64,000 nucleotides of DNA from UBA1351 sp963677885 (GTDB lineage: Bacteria; Bacillota; Clostridia; Lachnospirales; Vallitaleaceae): assembly GCA_963677885.1 (NCBI GenBank), contig OY782500.1, positions 4,836,001 through 4,900,000 on the forward strand. Reading direction: 5' to 3'. Positions 51,333 to 60,854 of the stretch are shown in pieces (position 1 is the first letter of the stretch; each line of letters opens with the position of its first letter). The notes below the pieces were generated by a model. The model worked only from the letters and a program-made list of their open reading frames with translations. It was not told where the DNA came from and made no database searches. The position numbers were made by a program, and so were the translations under genes.

Positions 51333-52439
51333 TTATTGGGATACATTGAAAATAGAACGGATATAATCCATTCGCTTTGAGGTTTGCTGCATCAATAAAT
51401 CAGCAAGTACTAAAGCGACCATGTTTTCAATAACGATTACAGCTCTTGGAACGATGACCGGATCGTGACGACCTCCTATAACCAAGTCGATAACCTCGCC
51501 GCTTCTGTTTGTGGCCTGTTGAGTCATGTGGATACTAGGTGTAGCCTTGACTGCTGCTCGAAGTGTGATGGTTGAACCGTCAGAGACTCCGCCGGTCATA
51601 CCACCGGCATGATTGGTGATTTTTACAGGCTTGCCGTCTTTATTTTGGTAGAAGTCGTTATTTTCGAAACCTGTCATTTGGCTGGCCTTAAAACCTGCTC
51701 CGATTTCGACACCTTTCATGGCTCCTACAGACATAATTGCATGTGCAAGAAGTCCGTCAAGCTTGTCAAATACCGGTTCGCCGATACCGGCAGGCATGCC
51801 CTGGACGGTGCACTCGATAATACCGCCAGCTGAGTTGCCGTCTTTAATTAGTTTGCGCATGTATTCCTCGGTTTCTTCTACCTTAGAGGCATCAGGGAAA
51901 CGGAAGGGGTTGTTGTAAATTTCTTCGAGGTCAAATTTATCCATATCAACCTGGATTGGGCCAATGGATTTAGCATAGGCTGTGACAGAAATACCCAAAT
52001 CCGCCAATAATTTTTTGGCAATAGCACCGGCAGCGACACGGCCGATGGTTTCCCGACCGGATGAACGTCCACCACCTCGGTAGTCCCTGAAACCGTATTT
52101 TTCATCATATGCATAATCAGCATGACCTGGACGGTAAACATCCATAATCTCTGAATAATCTCTGGAACGCTGGTCTTTGTTCTTAACCATGAGTGAAATC
52201 GGTGTTCCTGTTGTTTTTCCTTCAAATACACCGGATAATATCTGGACTTTATCTGATTCATCCCGTGGAGTGCAATACGGGCTTTGGCCGGGACGTCTTT
52301 TGTTTAGGTCAAGCTGGATATCGCGTTCACTAAGCTCAAGTCCTGCCGGACATCCATCGATGACAACGCCTACGCCTAATCCGTGGGATTCTCCCCAGGT
52401 GGTTATACTGAATAATCTTCCAAAACTGGATCCTGCCAT
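51333..52439 (-). CDS. aroC: chorismate synthase
   Basis: Last step of the shikimate pathway, making chorismate for aromatic amino acids with reduced FMN. The 368-residue enzyme has the signatures GESHGLGVGVVIDGCPAG near the N-terminus, RRPGQS, the GGRSSGRETIGRVAAGA block and HAGGMTGGVSDG. Length is normal. It stands alone with its own promoter, away from other aro genes. Confidence 0.97.
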   Translation of the reverse strand: MAGSSFGRLFSITTWGESHGLGVGVVIDGCPAGLELSERDIQLDLNKRRPGQSPYCTPRDESDKVQILSGVFEGKTTGTPISLMVKNKDQRSRDYSEIMDVYRPGHADYAYDEKYGFRDYRGGGRSSGRETIGRVAAGAIAKKLLADLGISVTAYAKSIGPIQVDMDKFDLEEIYNNPFRFPDASKVEETEEYMRKLIKDGNSAGGIIECTVQGMPAGIGEPVFDKLDGLLAHAIMSVGAMKGVEIGAGFKASQMTGFENNDFYQNKDGKPVKITNHAGGMTGGVSDGSTITLRAAVKATPSIHMTQQATNRSGEVIDLVIGGRHDPVIVPRAVIVIENMVALVLADLLMQQTSKRMDYIRSIFNVSQ

Positions 52440-52500
52440 TGTAGCTCCTTTCAGTTCTTGTATATAAAGACTTGACGTCTAAAGTTTCATAAGTAGCACC

Positions 52501-52529
52501 ATTATAATCGATTTAACGTGATAAAGCAA
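52501..52529 (-). promoter_or_regulatory. promoter of aroC
   Basis: On the minus strand TTGCTT (52529-52524) and TATAAT (52506-52501) are separated by 17 bp, about 60 bases before the start codon. Confidence 0.6.
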
Positions 52530-52678
52530 GTTGGACCTTCAAAGCGTATAGGAACTAGTATAAGGTTTATGACAATAAGTATGGAAAGACTGTGGTTTTA
52601 GTGTATAATTAACTTAAACATGTAAACGATTCAAGCAGGACTGAAGTCCTTATGTCATAATTTTCAAAGGTGATATTT

Positions 52679-53725
52679 ATGAATATACGTGGAATGAAAG
52701 TGATGTCTGTTGATGATAACAATAATAATCTCTTGATGATAGAGGTTTTTGCCAAAAACCTGGGATTGGAAGTTGAATCTTTTGATGATCCCCTAATGGC
52801 TATGAAGGTTATTGGCAGCAGACATTATGATATCTATATTGTTGATTATATGATGCCAGGACTCAATGGGATTGATTTAATCAAAGCCATTAGGGAAGTT
52901 GAGCCTTCGGTACCCATTATTATGATTACGGCAGTAGGAGATGATATTAATCTCCATCAGGAAGCCCTGAGAGAAGGGGCGTCGGATTTTATGGCTAAAC
53001 CGGTAAACGGAACGGTTTTCAAATTAAGAGTGGAGCTCCTTCTTAAGCTGTATATGTCTCAAAAATTACTGGAGGATAGGGCGGCCCTTCTTCAGGATGA
53101 AGTGGATAAGGCAACGCAGGAAGTAATAAAATCTGAGCTTGAAACACTGACTGTAGTTGGTAGAACAGCAGAGTACAAGGATCCGGAAACAGGAGCCCAT
53201 ATTTACAGGGTTAGTCATTACGCCAGGCTTTTGGCCAAGGTCTACGGATTAACACCGGTTATGCAGGAGGTTGTTTTTTATGCATCACCCCTTCATGATA
53301 TCGGTAAGGTGGGGATACCGGATTCTGTTCTATTGAAACCGGGTTCTCTAGATGAAAATGAATGGGAAATCATGAAGTCCCATACCTTGATTGGCTACAA
53401 TATACTAAAAAAATCCAAATCTAAATATTTAAAGGCCGGTTCTGTAATCGCCTTTAACCATCATGAAAAATACGACGGTTCCGGTTATCCTAAGGGATTA
53501 AAGGGAGAAGATATTCCTCTGTTTGGTAGGATTGTCGCTATTTGTGATGTCTTTGATGCTTTAACGTCAAGAAGGCCTTATAAGGAACCCTGGTCCTTTG
53601 ATAAGGCTATGGAATATATATGCGAACAAGGTGGCAAGCATTTTGATCCAGACTTGGTTGATCTTTTCGTGAAGGAAATTGATCAGGTCAAGGATATATA
53701 TATGAGTGTTGATGAAGAGGTATAG
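52679..53725 (+). CDS. response regulator with HD-GYP phosphodiesterase domain
   Basis: A 348-residue two-domain regulator. Residues 1-125 are a receiver with phospho-acceptor Asp56 (DIYIVDYMMPG). A helical linker (about 125-160) leads to an HD-GYP domain (about 160-340) with HDIGKVGIPD (His206-Asp207), the metal-ligand motifs HHEKYDGSGYPKG (GYP at 269-271) and DVFDALTSRRPY. All metal-binding residues seem present, so it should hydrolyse cyclic di-GMP (or a related dinucleotide) when phosphorylated. The ATG at 52679 follows AAAGGTG. The hybrid kinase gene starts one base after its stop, so the pair likely forms a signalling unit. Confidence 0.94.
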   Translation: MNIRGMKVMSVDDNNNNLLMIEVFAKNLGLEVESFDDPLMAMKVIGSRHYDIYIVDYMMPGLNGIDLIKAIREVEPSVPIIMITAVGDDINLHQEALREGASDFMAKPVNGTVFKLRVELLLKLYMSQKLLEDRAALLQDEVDKATQEVIKSELETLTVVGRTAEYKDPETGAHIYRVSHYARLLAKVYGLTPVMQEVVFYASPLHDIGKVGIPDSVLLKPGSLDENEWEIMKSHTLIGYNILKKSKSKYLKAGSVIAFNHHEKYDGSGYPKGLKGEDIPLFGRIVAICDVFDALTSRRPYKEPWSFDKAMEYICEQGGKHFDPDLVDLFVKEIDQVKDIYMSVDEEV

Positions 53726-53726
53726 T

Positions 53727-56222
53727 ATGAGAGAAGCAGGCGGTAATCAAATCATTCGCTTAAGCGTAAGTTTTTATTTGATTGTGACAACTATCGTAAC
53801 AATTATATTAAATGGTCTTGTCTTTTGGACGACGATGAGTGAGGGTGATTCTTTTGGTGATCATATTAAGGTCATTATGGAGAGTCGTCTTGTGATTTTC
53901 TTCATCTTTTCCATCAGTTCCTATTTACTATCAATTCTTATCATTAGTATGGTTTACCGGAGAATTACTGGCCATGTAAATAAGACCAGGGATGAACTGA
54001 CCCAATTGGCAGTTGAAGCAGACACAGCAAATATTGCAAAGAGTAATTTCCTTGCTAATATGAGTCATGAAATCAGAACCCCCCTTAATGCTATCATTGG
54101 TTTCTCGGATATTTTGGGGGCCAGTGATCTTCCAGCCGCGGAGAAAGATTATGCAGGCATTGTTGCCAGAAGTGCAAAATCCCTGCTTTCCATAATCAAC
54201 AGTATTCTTGATATCAGCAAGATTGAAAGTGATGTGTTTGATATCAGTAACGAATCTTTTAAAATAGAGCCTTTTCTGGAAAGTATTATTGAGCTATATT
54301 CTGTGAAATCCGATGAAAAGAAAGTACAGCTGAGTTATTATTTTGATAACTCGATCCCAGACTATCTTATTGGAGACTCCTTTCGTCTTCAACAGGTTAT
54401 CTCCAACCTTCTTAGCAATGCTATTAAGTTTACTCCACAAAAGGGCCATGTCCAGTTTAAAGCCCTCCTATTAAATGGTAGTGAAAAGAATGTCACCATA
54501 CGATTTGCCGTAAAGGATGATGGAATTGGAATATCGGAGGAAGGTCAAAAGAAAATCTTTGAACCTTTTACTCAAGCTGATGAGAGTATAACCAGAAAAT
54601 TTGGAGGGACTGGCCTTGGCTTAAGTATTTCGAGAAAGATTGTTCAGGCTATGGATTCAGAACTAAAACTAACAAGTGAACTTCACAAAGGGTCTCTCTT
54701 TAGTTTTGATGTGGATTTTGAAATCGACAGTAAAAGGTCCAGTGAGAAATTTGTCCATAAGGAGATGGTCTTTGGCGTTTATCCGAATGTTGTTGATGAT
54801 AAGGAAATGCGGGAACGTTTGATTAGTGTTTTGTCTAAGTATGGTGAAGTTGTCAGGGACCCTGACCAAATCTATTATGAAAACATCAATATCCTTGTAG
54901 GTATAGAGGTTGACAATATCTATCTTGAAACTAAACGGATGAAAGATGTTTATAAAAATATCCCCATTATATATGCCCATAAAGAACTTTATCTGAGTCA
55001 GAACGAGCGGGAAATCTTTTATGATATTATTAGAGAGCCTTACTATAAGTCAAAAATCGAGAAAATCCTTGGTAGGATTAATCATATTGAAGTGAGTGAT
55101 GATAATAGTGGACTTAAGGATATCGGTTTTGAAGGTACAGTCCTGGTTGCTGAAGATAATACGACGAATCAAATCCTCATGAGAGTCCTTCTGGAAAGAC
55201 TTGGTGTTGATATGGTCTTTGCTGATAATGGTATAGAGGCTGTTCAGAAGTTTAAGGAAAATGACATTGATTTGATATTAATGGACATCCATATGCCTCT
55301 GTGTGACGGAGTTAAAGCCATGAAGGATATCAGAAAACTGAAAAAGGGCCAGAAGATACCGATTATTGCCTTAACAGCTGATGCCTTGAAGGGTGACAAG
55401 GAAAAGTATATAGATGAAGGAATGAATGATTACCTTTCGAAACCACTTTCCTATAACGACTTGGTTATGAAATTCTATGATTATCTGCAAGTATCAAAAA
55501 CTAAGAAAAAGGGACTCTTGCTTGGACAGATCAAAGAGGAGCCTCTTGAGGGTCAGGGTGTTATGAACAAGGATGAGGTTGCAGCCTTGGAGTTTCAGCA
55601 AGTTAGTGATGAAACACTTGGAAAAAGAAGCGGCAAGGGACAAAAGGGACTTAGTGAAATAAAAGGTACCAGCTCCAAACCGGTAACCTATCCTGAAAAA
55701 ACCTACTTTGGTGATGACAATTTAAGCTTTAAGGAAAGGGTGGAGGTTGCAACAGCCAGGCGTAAAAACGGGCCTGACACACCTCTTGAACAGGAGGCGG
55801 AACCAGCAATAAAAGCCAGAGGTACTGTTAAAGGTGAAGCACCTAAGTCCTCGACCCAGGTGACGAATCAGGTACCCAAGGAAGCTCAGGAGATATTGGC
55901 TATCAATACCTTTGATTATGAGAGGGAATCAGCCTGTAAATATATTGGCGTTGACCAGGTGACCTTGGATATGCTCTTGGACAATTTCAGTTTAACCTAT
56001 ACCAAAGACTTGGATAAAATTCGAGAGGCTTTGTCAGAGAAAAATGTCCTGCATATCAAACAGACAGCCCATTATTTGAAAGGCAGTGCTGCAAACCTCC
56101 ATATGAATTCTTTGGTCAGTCTATTGAAAGAGGTTGAAATAAACGCTAAAAATGGTATAATTTCAAAGGTTGACTTTACCAGTATAGAGAAATATATCCA
56201 ACATATCCTTTCGGATGAATGA
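53727..56222 (+). CDS. hybrid sensor histidine kinase with receiver and Hpt domains
   Basis: An 831-residue membrane kinase. Two helices (about 14-35 and 55-80) enclose only a short external loop, so there is little room for an extracellular sensor. HisKA follows with His114 in NMSHEIRTPLNAI, then HATPase_c (NLLSNAIKFTP, DDGIGIS, GGTGLGLSISRKI). Next is a receiver-like segment without a clear phospho-Asp (about 345-460), a true receiver with Asp520 (LILMDIHMPL), a low-complexity linker (about 590-720) and an Hpt domain with His782 (AHYLKGSAANLHM). This is a full four-step phosphorelay whose final target is probably the HD-GYP regulator encoded just before it. The ATG at 53727 follows AAGAGG. 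Confidence 0.93.
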   Translation: MREAGGNQIIRLSVSFYLIVTTIVTIILNGLVFWTTMSEGDSFGDHIKVIMESRLVIFFIFSISSYLLSILIISMVYRRITGHVNKTRDELTQLAVEADTANIAKSNFLANMSHEIRTPLNAIIGFSDILGASDLPAAEKDYAGIVARSAKSLLSIINSILDISKIESDVFDISNESFKIEPFLESIIELYSVKSDEKKVQLSYYFDNSIPDYLIGDSFRLQQVISNLLSNAIKFTPQKGHVQFKALLLNGSEKNVTIRFAVKDDGIGISEEGQKKIFEPFTQADESITRKFGGTGLGLSISRKIVQAMDSELKLTSELHKGSLFSFDVDFEIDSKRSSEKFVHKEMVFGVYPNVVDDKEMRERLISVLSKYGEVVRDPDQIYYENINILVGIEVDNIYLETKRMKDVYKNIPIIYAHKELYLSQNEREIFYDIIREPYYKSKIEKILGRINHIEVSDDNSGLKDIGFEGTVLVAEDNTTNQILMRVLLERLGVDMVFADNGIEAVQKFKENDIDLILMDIHMPLCDGVKAMKDIRKLKKGQKIPIIALTADALKGDKEKYIDEGMNDYLSKPLSYNDLVMKFYDYLQVSKTKKKGLLLGQIKEEPLEGQGVMNKDEVAALEFQQVSDETLGKRSGKGQKGLSEIKGTSSKPVTYPEKTYFGDDNLSFKERVEVATARRKNGPDTPLEQEAEPAIKARGTVKGEAPKSSTQVTNQVPKEAQEILAINTFDYERESACKYIGVDQVTLDMLLDNFSLTYTKDLDKIREALSEKNVLHIKQTAHYLKGSAANLHMNSLVSLLKEVEINAKNGIISKVDFTSIEKYIQHILSDE

Positions 56223-56244
56223 TTATTGATAAAAGAGGTAGAAT

Positions 56245-57381
56245 ATGTATGAATTAATTAAAACTGACGGAATGGCTAAACGAGGCCGTTTTAAAACTGT
56301 ACACGGGACTATTGAGACGCCTGTCTTTATGAATGTAGGAACCGCTGCTGCTATAAAAGGTGGGGTATCGACAAAAGACCTGGAAGATGTAAAATGTCAG
56401 GTGGAGCTTTCCAACACCTATCATCTTCATGTTCGCCCTGGAGATGATGTTGTTTATAAACTGGGAGGCCTTCATAAGTTTATGGTCTGGGATAAACCTA
56501 TCTTGACGGACTCTGGTGGATTTCAGGTCTTTAGTCTTGCAAAACTTCGGAAGATAAAAGAAGAAGGGGTTTATTTTGCCTCTCATATTGATGGTAAAAA
56601 GATTTTTATGGGACCTGAAGAAAGTATGCAGATCCAATCCAATCTTGCCTCTACCATTGCTATGGCCTTTGATGAGTGTCCGCCCCATCCTGCAACAAGA
56701 AAATATATGGAAGACTCTGTTCATCGGACAACAAGATGGTTGGAACGGTGTAAAACTGAAATGTCACGCTTGAACTCTCTTGAGAGGACAATCAATAAGG
56801 ATCAGATGCTCTTTGGTATTAATCAAGGAGGAACTTTTGAAGATATTCGTATTGAGCATGCCAAGACTATATCAGAAATGGATTTGGACGGTTATGCCCT
56901 GGGAGGTTTAGCTGTAGGCGAAAGTCATGAAGATATGTATCGCATTATTGAAGCGACGACTCCTTATCTTCCTCAAGATAAGCCAACCTACCTGATGGGG
57001 GTTGGTACACCTGAGAATATATTGGAAGCTGTTGAACGTGGCGTGGATTTCTTTGACTGTGTATATCCGACTAGAAATGGAAGACATGGTCATGTCTATA
57101 CCAATAAGGGTAAGATGAATCTTCTTAATAAAAGGTTTGAACTCGATGATGCTCCCATTGAGGAGGGTTGTGGATGTGAAGCCTGTACCAGGTATTCGAG
57201 GGGCTATATCAGACACCTCCTTAAGGCCAAGGAAATGCTTGGTCTACGCTTGGCCGTTCTTCATAATCTTTATTTCTATAACACCATGATGGAAGAAATT
57301 AGGAGTGCTATTGAAGAAGGCAGGTATAGTGACTACAAAAAAGCCAAGATTGAAGGTTTTCAGCGAGGAATAGACGGTTAG
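56245..57381 (+). CDS. tgt: queuine/preQ1 tRNA-guanine transglycosylase
   Basis: Exchanges guanine 34 of tRNAs with GUN anticodons for preQ1. The 378-residue enzyme has DSGGFQVFSL with the catalytic Asp, the second Asp in FFDCVYPTRNGRHG and the zinc site CGCEACTRYSRGYIRHL. It leads the common order tgt-yajC-...-secD, but queA and queG-type genes are not next to it. Confidence 0.97.
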   Translation: MYELIKTDGMAKRGRFKTVHGTIETPVFMNVGTAAAIKGGVSTKDLEDVKCQVELSNTYHLHVRPGDDVVYKLGGLHKFMVWDKPILTDSGGFQVFSLAKLRKIKEEGVYFASHIDGKKIFMGPEESMQIQSNLASTIAMAFDECPPHPATRKYMEDSVHRTTRWLERCKTEMSRLNSLERTINKDQMLFGINQGGTFEDIRIEHAKTISEMDLDGYALGGLAVGESHEDMYRIIEATTPYLPQDKPTYLMGVGTPENILEAVERGVDFFDCVYPTRNGRHGHVYTNKGKMNLLNKRFELDDAPIEEGCGCEACTRYSRGYIRHLLKAKEMLGLRLAVLHNLYFYNTMMEEIRSAIEEGRYSDYKKAKIEGFQRGIDG

Positions 57382-57526
57382 GCTTAAAAGATTAAGGTTC
57401 CATAAAAATCCCTAAGATTGTCTTGACATAAGATAGGGACTAAGTGTACTCTAGTATATAGATTGTAATTATGGGCTCTGGTAAAACCTTGTTTGACCTA
57501 AGCCTAAGTATCCTAGGAGGAAAATA

Positions 57527-57868
57527 ATGAGTCAATTTTTATTTTTGCTTGAAGCAGGTGATACAGGTGCAGCTGGCGGTATCACTCAAATGTTAATTTT
57601 ATACGCTGCAATTTTTGGTATTTTCTGGTTCTTCTTGATTCGTCCGCAACGTAAACGTCAAAAGGAAACAGAATCTATGCAAAACAGCATTGAAAACGGG
57701 GATGAAGTACTGACAAACGGTGGTTTCTACGGTAAAGTTGTTGATAAAATCAATGATGTATATGTTGTTGAGTTTGGAACAAACAAAACTGTACGTGTTC
57801 ATGTACATAAATCTGCTATTGCTTCCAAATCAAGTCCAGACTTGTCTGTATCAAGCGACGAAGAATAG
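57527..57868 (+). CDS. yajC: preprotein translocase accessory subunit YajC
   Basis: A 113-residue small membrane protein that joins SecDF at the SecYEG translocon. One membrane helix (about 22-42, ILYAAIFGIFWFFLIRPQ) is followed by the hallmark RPQRKRQKE and a cytoplasmic domain with DEVLTNGGFYGKV. Strong AGGAGG. A TTGACA at 57422 may belong to its promoter but the -10 is unclear. Confidence 0.95.
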   Translation: MSQFLFLLEAGDTGAAGGITQMLILYAAIFGIFWFFLIRPQRKRQKETESMQNSIENGDEVLTNGGFYGKVVDKINDVYVVEFGTNKTVRVHVHKSAIASKSSPDLSVSSDEE

Positions 57869-57877
57869 AATGATTAA

Positions 57878-57903
57878 AAAAGAGCCCGAAGATGGGCTCT
57901 TTT
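57878..57903. terminator. bidirectional terminator between yajC and the PHP gene
   Basis: A perfect 10-bp stem AAAAGAGCCC / GGGCTCTTTT with loop GAAGAT sits between converging genes, with A-rich and T-rich flanks. Confidence 0.9.
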
Positions 57904-57934
57904 ATTTTTGCATAACATATGTAGATGTATGCTT

Positions 57935-58783
57935 CTAGAGATTGGCTTTTAGATGATCAAGTAAGGCGTCTGGTACAGTGAGATTTCCGTAGCCATTGCC
58001 AAGGTCCAGGCCTTTTTTGTTGTCTCCGTGATAATCAGAACCACCGACTTCCAGAAGATCGTAGTGTCTGGCAATATTTCTCATGGTTTGATGCTGGCGG
58101 CTGTCGTATAAAGAGTAGTAACTTTCGATGGCCTTTAAGCCAAAGGATTTTAGGATACCAATCATGTGAACGATGCCGTCGTCACTAAGGTCGTAAAGGG
58201 TAGGATGGGCAATAGCCGAGATACCGCCGGTAGCATTGATAAGTTCTATAACGGTTTTTGATGATACGTTCTCTCTAGGTATATAGGCAGGTTTTCCATT
58301 ACCTATTAATTGGTCAAAGACTAAGTTTCTGTCTTTAAAGTAGCCTTTTTGAACTAAGACCGTTGCAAAATGGCTTCTGGTAATAACGCTGCCATTGGCA
58401 AATGAAATCAGGTCTTCCATGGAAACGCTATAGCCAAGGCTGTTTAGTTTATCAACCAGTCTCTGGTTACGCTTGGTCCGGTCATCAAGAATTGATGTGA
58501 GACCCTCCATAAATGTTTTGTTGTTTGGGTCGATGTAAAGGCCTAGAATATGAACATCAAAATCATATCCTTCAAGACCGGTTGAAAACTCGATACCGGG
58601 AACTATTTCAAGGGATGTATCCAGGGTTTTAAGGTAATCCATTCCATCAACAAGACCTTTTATGGTATCATGGTCAGTGATGGCAAGTGCTTTTAGTTTT
58701 TTGGTAATTCCGTAATCAATAAGTTCCGACGGACTTAAGGTTCCGTCTGAGGCTGTAGTATGTGCATGTAAATCTATCATCAT
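57935..58783 (-). CDS. PHP-domain phosphoesterase (YciV/RNase AM-like)
   Basis: A 282-residue metal-dependent phosphoesterase. Its N-terminus MIDLHAHTTASDGTLSPSEL, the ITDHDTIKG and PGIEFS motifs and the C-terminal GGSDYHGDNK supply the three-metal PHP site. E. coli YciV, of the same family, is an exonuclease that trims the 5' end of rRNA and cleaves nucleoside bisphosphates. The start is uncertain. The adjacent ATGs at 58783 and 58780 give the best protein, but the only strong ribosome site (AAGGAGAG) is about 20 bases upstream, with a 7-bp GTCAAGC/GCTTGAC hairpin between; a TTG at 58792 is also possible. Confidence 0.9.
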   Translation of the reverse strand: MMIDLHAHTTASDGTLSPSELIDYGITKKLKALAITDHDTIKGLVDGMDYLKTLDTSLEIVPGIEFSTGLEGYDFDVHILGLYIDPNNKTFMEGLTSILDDRTKRNQRLVDKLNSLGYSVSMEDLISFANGSVITRSHFATVLVQKGYFKDRNLVFDQLIGNGKPAYIPRENVSSKTVIELINATGGISAIAHPTLYDLSDDGIVHMIGILKSFGLKAIESYYSLYDSRQHQTMRNIARHYDLLEVGGSDYHGDNKKGLDLGNGYGNLTVPDALLDHLKANL

Positions 58784-58860
58784 AAGTGTCAAGCAGGCTT
58801 GACTCTCCTTTCGCTGAATTTGGAACAAGCCTATTATAACATAAGAAGAGAGAAGGTGAC

Positions 58861-60798
58861 ATGTTGATTGAATTAGGTGTCAGCAATCTAAAGAAACAAT
58901 TTGGAGAAACAATTATATTTGAAAACATAACATTTGAACTGGGGACATCCGAGAGACTAGGGCTAATCGGTGCCAATGGTGTTGGCAAAACTACAGTTAT
59001 GAAGATTCTTATGGGGATGGAAAATGCCAATGGTGGTGACGTTTTTAAAAGAAAAGGAGCCAGCCTGGGTTACTTGAACCAGATACCTGATTTTAATGAG
59101 GATATTAAAGCTATTGATGTTATTGAGAAGGCTTTTGAAGATCTTCTGATTATAGAAACTGAGTTGAAAGAACTGGAGAAAGCCATGAGTCTTGGAGGAC
59201 AAGACTTAGACAGGCTGGTCAAACGTCATGGAAATCTGAGTATTGAGTATGAACGACTGGGTGGATATATGAAGGAGACCAACCTGAAAAAGGTTTTAAT
59301 CGGTCTGTCAATCTCAGATCAGATGCAGGAAAGACCCTTTCACCTCTTGTCAGGCGGTGAGCAAACGAGAATAGTTCTTGCCAAAATACTTCTTGAAAAA
59401 CCGGATGTCCTTCTCCTTGATGAGCCTTCCAATCATTTGGATATGGCTTCCATAGAATGGTTGGAAGAATATCTTAAAGAATATCAAGGAGCCGTCCTCA
59501 TTATTTCTCATGACCGTTATTTCCTAGACCGTGTTGTGACTAAAATTGTAGAACTGACTTATGATGAAGCTATTCTATACCATGGTAATTATACTTATTA
59601 TACGGTTGAAAAAGAGCGGCGTTTTCTTATTGCTATGAAACACTACGAACAGCAGCAAAAGAAAATCAAGAAAATGGAAGAACAGATCAAACGTTACCGT
59701 ATATGGGGTGAGATGCGTGACTCCGACAAGATGTATCGACGGGCCAAAGAACTGGAGAAGCGGCTTGAGAAAATGGATAAGCTTCAAAAACCACAGTATG
59801 AAAAAAGAAAAATGTCTCTCGACATGTCAACGGGACACCGGACTGGTAAAAGGGTTATGGAACTTGAAAACCTTTCAAAAGGCTTTGAGGATAAGGCTTT
59901 ATTCAAAGATGTGGATTTGACCCTTTGGTACAAGGATTACCTTTGTATTCTAGGAGGAAATGGAACCGGGAAGACTACATTGTTTAAGATGCTAACCGGG
60001 GAACTTCAACCCGATCAGGGTACAATAAAGATAGGCAGCAGGATAGAGATGGGGTATTTGCCCCAGGTTGTCGAATTTGATAATGAAAATCAGACTATCA
60101 TGGAGTATTTTCAAAGTATTCATCCTGTAACCAATGGTCAGGCAAGGAAGCAGCTGGCAAAGGCTCTTTTCGTTAAAGATGATGTCTTCAAATACCTGAA
60201 AGTTTTATCAGGAGGTGAAAAGTCCCGTTTAAAGCTGAATGTGCTTATGTATGGTGATGTTAACCTTATGCTCCTGGATGAGCCGACCAACCACTTGGAT
60301 ATTGAATCCAGAGAAGTTCTGGAAGAGAATTTGCTTCAATATGAAGGGACTGTGCTTTTTATCAGTCATGACAGGTATTTTGTGGATAAGATGGCCTCAA
60401 GAATTGGTGAGATTGAAAATCATCACCTTCATGTTTATGAAGGGGATTACCAATACTTTAAGGAAGAGAAGAAAAAGTACCAGGAGACAGAAAATCTGAA
60501 CTTGGATCAGGATATAGAAAAATCCCAGGATGAAACTTTGGAAGTTCTAGATGACCAGTTAAGGGATGAAGGTTCAGACAGCAATGAAAGTAAGATCCTT
60601 AGTAAAAATGCCCAAAAACGTTTGAATGTCATTGAAGCCAGTATTGAGATTAAAGACCAGGAACTGGCAGAACTGAATGCCTATCTGGTAGAAATTGGGT
60701 CTAATATGGACCTTGTTAAAGAAACCATGGCTCAAATTGAAGCAAAACAGGAAGAAATTGATCTTTTATATGAAGAATGGGAACAAATAACAATTTGA
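58861..60798 (+). CDS. ABC-F family ATPase (second)
   Basis: A 645-residue soluble protein with two ABC domains: Walker A GANGVGKTT and GGNGTGKTT, signatures LSGGEQTR and LSGGEKSR, and Walker B LLLDEPSNHLD and LLDEPTNHLD. A charged linker (about 245-325) has the ABC-F arm features. The C-terminal 100 residues are a Gln/Glu-rich coiled coil. It shares the layout of the protein encoded at 16876-18777 but differs clearly in sequence, so the genome has at least two ABC-F factors. It probably acts on the ribosome; antibiotic protection cannot be judged here. The promoter of scfA overlaps its stop codon. Confidence 0.92.
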   Translation: MLIELGVSNLKKQFGETIIFENITFELGTSERLGLIGANGVGKTTVMKILMGMENANGGDVFKRKGASLGYLNQIPDFNEDIKAIDVIEKAFEDLLIIETELKELEKAMSLGGQDLDRLVKRHGNLSIEYERLGGYMKETNLKKVLIGLSISDQMQERPFHLLSGGEQTRIVLAKILLEKPDVLLLDEPSNHLDMASIEWLEEYLKEYQGAVLIISHDRYFLDRVVTKIVELTYDEAILYHGNYTYYTVEKERRFLIAMKHYEQQQKKIKKMEEQIKRYRIWGEMRDSDKMYRRAKELEKRLEKMDKLQKPQYEKRKMSLDMSTGHRTGKRVMELENLSKGFEDKALFKDVDLTLWYKDYLCILGGNGTGKTTLFKMLTGELQPDQGTIKIGSRIEMGYLPQVVEFDNENQTIMEYFQSIHPVTNGQARKQLAKALFVKDDVFKYLKVLSGGEKSRLKLNVLMYGDVNLMLLDEPTNHLDIESREVLEENLLQYEGTVLFISHDRYFVDKMASRIGEIENHHLHVYEGDYQYFKEEKKKYQETENLNLDQDIEKSQDETLEVLDDQLRDEGSDSNESKILSKNAQKRLNVIEASIEIKDQELAELNAYLVEIGSNMDLVKETMAQIEAKQEEIDLLYEEWEQITI

Positions 60799-60822
60799 AA
60801 AACCTAAAATATATGGTATAAT
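60795..60822 (+). promoter_or_regulatory. promoter of scfA
   Basis: TTGAAA (60795-60800) and TATAAT (60817-60822), spacing 16. The -35 overlaps the ABC-F stop codon; the scfA ATG is 33 bases after the -10. Confidence 0.7.
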
Positions 60823-60854
60823 AGATAAGGTTAATTACAAAGGAGGACACGAAC

